Assembly: GCA_945901215.1 (NCBI GenBank)
Contig: CAMDKE010000013.1
Coordinates: 1-17,359 of the forward strand
Direction of reading: 5' to 3'
Source: Comamonas sp. lk
GTDB lineage: Bacteria > Pseudomonadota > Gammaproteobacteria > Burkholderiales > Burkholderiaceae_C
Length of the DNA stretch: 17,359 nucleotides
The notes beneath the pieces are model-generated. The model was not told the DNA's origin. It saw only the letters and a list, made by a program, of their open reading frames with translations, and did not search any database. Of the stretch, positions 15,078 through 17,359 are shown piece after piece (position 1 is the stretch's first letter; every line of letters begins with the position of its first letter). Both the position numbers and the translations under genes were made by a program.

Positions 15078-15083
15078 AAAGTG

Positions 15084-15089
15084 CTCCTC
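15084..15089 (-). promoter_or_regulatory. Ribosome binding site overlapping the preceding stop
   Basis: CTCCTC on the plus strand reads GAGGAG on the coding strand, six bases before the SDR ATG. Two of its bases belong to the TGA of the methionine synthase gene (15088-15090), a sign of coupled translation. Confidence 0.75.
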
Positions 15090-16131
15090 AGGCGTAGCGT
15101 TGGCGGGCTAGCGCGGCGCCTTTGGCCAGGGCTTCGAGCTTGCGCAGGGCGATGTCGCGGTTCATGGGCGCCATGCCGCAGTTGGTGCAGGCAATCAGCT
15201 TCATCTTGGGCACAAACTGCAGCGCTTTGCCAATGGTGTCGGCCACTTCTTCGGCGGTTTCCACCACGTCAGAGGCCACGTCGATCACGCCCACCATCAC
15301 TTCCTTGCCTGATAGCAAGGCCATCAAGTCCATGGGCACGTGCGAGTGAAAGCATTCCAGGCTCACTTGCTGAATGCTGCTTTGGGCCAGGGCCGGAAAT
15401 ACTTTTTCGTACTGGCGCCACTCGTGGCCCAGGGTGTTTTTCCAGTCCATATTGGCGGCAATGCCGTAGCCGTAGCAAATATGCACTGCGGTTTTGCAGG
15501 TCAGGCCAAGGGCTGCGCGTTCAAGCGCCTGCACGCCCCAGTCGGCGGCGTCTTCCATGTAGACGTTGAAGGCCGGCTCGTCAAACTGGATGATGTCCAC
15601 GCCGTCTGCCTGCAGGGCCAGCGCCTCTTGGTTGAGCAGCTCGGCGAAGGCAAAAGCCATTTTGATCTTGCCCTCGCGATCGCCGCCGTAAAAGCGATCG
15701 GCCACGGTGTCCACAATGGTCATCGGGCCGGGCAGGGTGAATTTCAGGGTGCGTTTGGTGTGGGCGCGGGCAATGCGCGCCTCCAGCGCATGCACCCGGC
15801 CTTTGAGGCGCAGCGGCCCCACCACCTGCGGCACCTGGGCGTCGTAGCGGTTGTTGCGGATGCCCATGGTGACTTTGTTCTCAAAGTCAATGCCTTCGAC
15901 CTGCTCCAGAAAGCCGTGCACAAAGTGCTGGCGCGCCTGCTCGCCGTCGCCAATCACGTCCAGGCCTAAGTCTTCCTGGGTTTTGACCCAGAGCAGGGTG
16001 GCGTCGGACTTGGCTTCGACCAGGGCGGCACCTTCAGCCTTCCATTGAGGCCAGAGCTTTTGGGTCTCGGCCAGCCAGGCGGGTTTGGGCAGGCTGCCCG
16101 CAATCGCAGTGGGGAATGCGGTGGGGAACAT
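15088..16131 (-). CDS. MetE-core methionine synthase, MesD-like
   Basis: The 347-residue protein is a stand-alone version of the C-terminal catalytic barrel of MetE. Key landmarks are TAIAGSLPKPAWLAE (8-22), GDGEQARQHFV (61-71), FTLPGPMTIVDT (131-142), FDEPAFNV (183-190) and the zinc ligands His217 and Cys219 in AVHICYG, Glu249 in SLEC, and Cys308 in CTNCGMAP. Full-length MetE is about 750 residues; the short form matches MesD as I recall it from Acinetobacter, a folate-independent methionine synthase that works with the DUF1852 protein MesX. No MesX-like gene is next to it here; the neighbours are DUF1993 and an SDR-like gene. The ATG 16131 has GGAGA (16140-16144) eight bases upstream. MesD is favoured over the general MetE-core label, not proved. 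Confidence 0.88.
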   Translation of the reverse strand: MFPTAFPTAIAGSLPKPAWLAETQKLWPQWKAEGAALVEAKSDATLLWVKTQEDLGLDVIGDGEQARQHFVHGFLEQVEGIDFENKVTMGIRNNRYDAQVPQVVGPLRLKGRVHALEARIARAHTKRTLKFTLPGPMTIVDTVADRFYGGDREGKIKMAFAFAELLNQEALALQADGVDIIQFDEPAFNVYMEDAADWGVQALERAALGLTCKTAVHICYGYGIAANMDWKNTLGHEWRQYEKVFPALAQSSIQQVSLECFHSHVPMDLMALLSGKEVMVGVIDVASDVVETAEEVADTIGKALQFVPKMKLIACTNCGMAPMNRDIALRKLEALAKGAALARQRYA

Positions 16132-16205
16132 CGTTGTTGTCTCCGGTTTTTTTGGGTACGCCGCGCCGGTCTTTGCCTGCGCGGGTGGGGCAGGGCGCGG
16201 GCGCT

Positions 16206-16712
16206 TTATGGGTTGCCCAGGAAGTCGCGCTTGCCGATCTCTACGCCATTGTGACGAAGGATGGCAAACGCCGTTGTCACATGGAAATACACATTGGGCA
16301 TAGCGTGGCCGAGCAAAAACTGCATGCCTTTGTAGTGGGTTTCCTTGTCGCCACGCTTGGTGACGATGTCTTTGTCTTCGGTGCCATCAATCTGCGCGGG
16401 CGTGAAGCTTTGCACATAGGCCACGGTCTTGGCCACGCGGGCCTTGAGCTCTTCAAAGGTGCGCTCGTTGTCCTCATAGGCAGGCATTTCCACCCCGGCC
16501 AGGCGCGCCATCACACCCTTGGCGGTGTCGCTGGCGATTTGCACCTGGCGGCGAAAGCTCAGCATGTCGGGGTACAGGCGAAAGTCGATCAGCGCGGCAG
16601 GGTCGATCTTTTTGGCCTCAATATGGGCTTGCGCCTTGTCCAGGATGGTGATCAGGTTGTTCAGGCTGTTGGCCAGGCGGGGCACGCTGGCTTGGTACAT
16701 GGAAATGGTCAT
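16206..16712 (-). CDS. DUF1993 family protein
   Basis: The 168-residue protein fits the DUF1993 family: it opens MTISMYQASVPRLANSLNNL, continues with RLYPDMLSFRRQVQIASDTAK (split here across about 45-65), and ends with HYKGMQFLLGHAMPNVYFHV and a late HNGVEIGKRDFLG. The fold is expected to be a DinB-like four-helix bundle, and no catalytic role is known to me. The ATG 16712 matches the family start; the open frame to 16862 is unlike the family and runs into the divergent gene. No clear ribosome site is seen. It lies 74 bases before the MesD-like gene on the same strand and is probably the first gene of that operon. A role with the methionine synthase is possible but only positional. Confidence 0.88.
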   Translation of the reverse strand: MTISMYQASVPRLANSLNNLITILDKAQAHIEAKKIDPAALIDFRLYPDMLSFRRQVQIASDTAKGVMARLAGVEMPAYEDNERTFEELKARVAKTVAYVQSFTPAQIDGTEDKDIVTKRGDKETHYKGMQFLLGHAMPNVYFHVTTAFAILRHNGVEIGKRDFLGNP

Positions 16713-16848
16713 AGGGTGTTCTCGGTTGGGTTGGGAGCCCCGAAGCGGGGTCGGCGGCATCTTAAGGGGCACGGGAAAGCTGGTGTGGCCAAAGGCCATG
16801 GCAGCCGTTATGCTGCGCGTTAGACCGCCCCAATCGCACCAAGCCACC

Positions 16849-16854
16849 CGGAGA
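16849..16854 (+). promoter_or_regulatory. Ribosome binding site of the FAD-linked dehydrogenase gene
   Basis: CGGAGA lies six bases before the ATG at 16861 and supports that start. The rest of the 148-base divergent gap 16713-16860 shows no convincing promoter pair. Confidence 0.6.
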
Positions 16855-16860
16855 CTGCCC

Positions 16861-17359
16861 ATGAATGCCCCGTCCGCCCCGCACGCGCTGCTGCCTCAAA
16901 TCAACCAGCGCAATATCCCGCCCGAACTCATCGCTGCGCTCAAGGCCCACTTTGGCACGCGCTGTTCTACCGCGCTGGCGGTGCGCGAGCAGCATGGGCG
17001 CGACGAATCGGTGTTTGACGTGCCGCCGCCCGCTGCCGTGGTGTTTGCCGAGTCCACGGCCGACGTGGCTGCCGCCGTGGGCTTGGCCGCGCAACACCGG
17101 GTGCCGGTGATTCCTTTTGGCGTGGGCTCATCCTTGGAGGGCCATTTGCTGGCGGTGCAGGGCGGCATCAGCATTGACCTGGGGCGCATGAACCAGATCG
17201 TGGCCATTCACCCCGAAGACCTGACTGTCACCGTGCAACCCGGCGTGACGCGCAAACAACTCAATGAAGCGTTGAAAAGCAGCGGCCTGTTTTTCCCGAT
17301 TGACCCGGGCGCCGACGCGTCTTTGGGCGGCATGTGCGCCACCCGCGCCAGCGGCACCA
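16861..17359 (+). CDS. FAD-binding D-lactate/glycolate dehydrogenase-type protein, 3' end outside window
   Basis: The first 166 residues belong to the FAD-linked oxidase family (PCMH-type FAD domain, FAD_binding_4). Recognisable parts are a REQHGRDESVFDVPPP segment, PAAVVFAESTADVAAAV, the FAD pyrophosphate loop PFGVGSSLEGH (86-96), the DLGRMNQI strand, VQPGVTRKQLNEAL and the DPGADASLGGMCATRASGT stretch at the window edge. This pattern resembles bacterial D-lactate dehydrogenase (cytochrome) and GlcD, which oxidise 2-hydroxyacids and feed electrons to cytochrome c or quinone. The substrate cannot be fixed because the C-terminal substrate domain is outside the window. The ATG 16861 is supported by an adjacent ribosome site. 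It diverges from the DUF1993 gene. Confidence 0.88.
   Translation, partial: MNAPSAPHALLPQINQRNIPPELIAALKAHFGTRCSTALAVREQHGRDESVFDVPPPAAVVFAESTADVAAAVGLAAQHRVPVIPFGVGSSLEGHLLAVQGGISIDLGRMNQIVAIHPEDLTVTVQPGVTRKQLNEALKSSGLFFPIDPGADASLGGMCATRASGT

Noticed and set aside
16809..16814. TATGCT as a -10 for the FAD-linked dehydrogenase
   Set aside because: Only four of six consensus matches and no partner -35 at proper spacing.

Overview
The window is GC-rich, densely packed bacterial DNA. Protein signatures suggest a betaproteobacterium of the order Burkholderiales, most like Comamonadaceae (Rhodoferax/Polaromonas-type). This placement is inferred from the look of the proteins; there is no rRNA in the window. 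I found 17 complete genes and 2 cut by the window edges. I found no tRNA, rRNA, IS element or CRISPR array. No gene-free stretch exceeds 300 bases; the longest is the 189-base divergent gap at 10589-10777.

Left edge (1-774, +): the C-terminal end of a type I restriction enzyme HsdR subunit. It meets the minus-strand block tail to tail, with overlapping stop codons.

Minus-strand block (10588 down to 771): ten co-directional genes with gaps of 70 bases or less, two of them joined by 4-base stop/start overlaps. In transcription order they are an AMP-dependent acyl-CoA synthetase, a secreted di-heme cytochrome c, a membrane-anchored tri-heme cytochrome c, an RluA-type pseudouridine synthase, a PHP-domain phosphatase (Rnm/YciV), YciO, an M50 membrane peptidase, TrpS with an extra C-terminal domain, an EamA/DMT transporter and a short TrhO-like tRNA hydroxylase. 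Much of it is RNA or translation housekeeping (RluA, Rnm, YciO, TrpS, TrhO), with a small electron-transfer module coupled to its upstream end.

Middle (10778-13679): a GNAT acetyltransferase (+) converges on a FabH-like ketoacyl synthase (-). That gene diverges from a GGDEF diguanylate cyclase (+). An AT-rich promoter zone with direct and inverted repeats lies just before the cyclase ATG, and no Shine-Dalgarno sequence is visible.

Right block (16712 down to 13699, -): a likely operon of a DUF1993 protein, a short MetE-core methionine synthase resembling MesD, an SDR-like protein lacking the catalytic tyrosine, and a DsbA-fold 2-hydroxychromene-2-carboxylate isomerase-like protein. A divergent FAD-linked D-lactate/glycolate dehydrogenase-type gene runs off the right edge.

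I see no single obvious new defence or mobile system. The best leads are the MesD-like gene without its usual MesX neighbour, the Tyr-less SDR beside it, the TrpS C-terminal add-on domain, the cytochrome pair with no dehydrogenase nearby, and the cyclase promoter.
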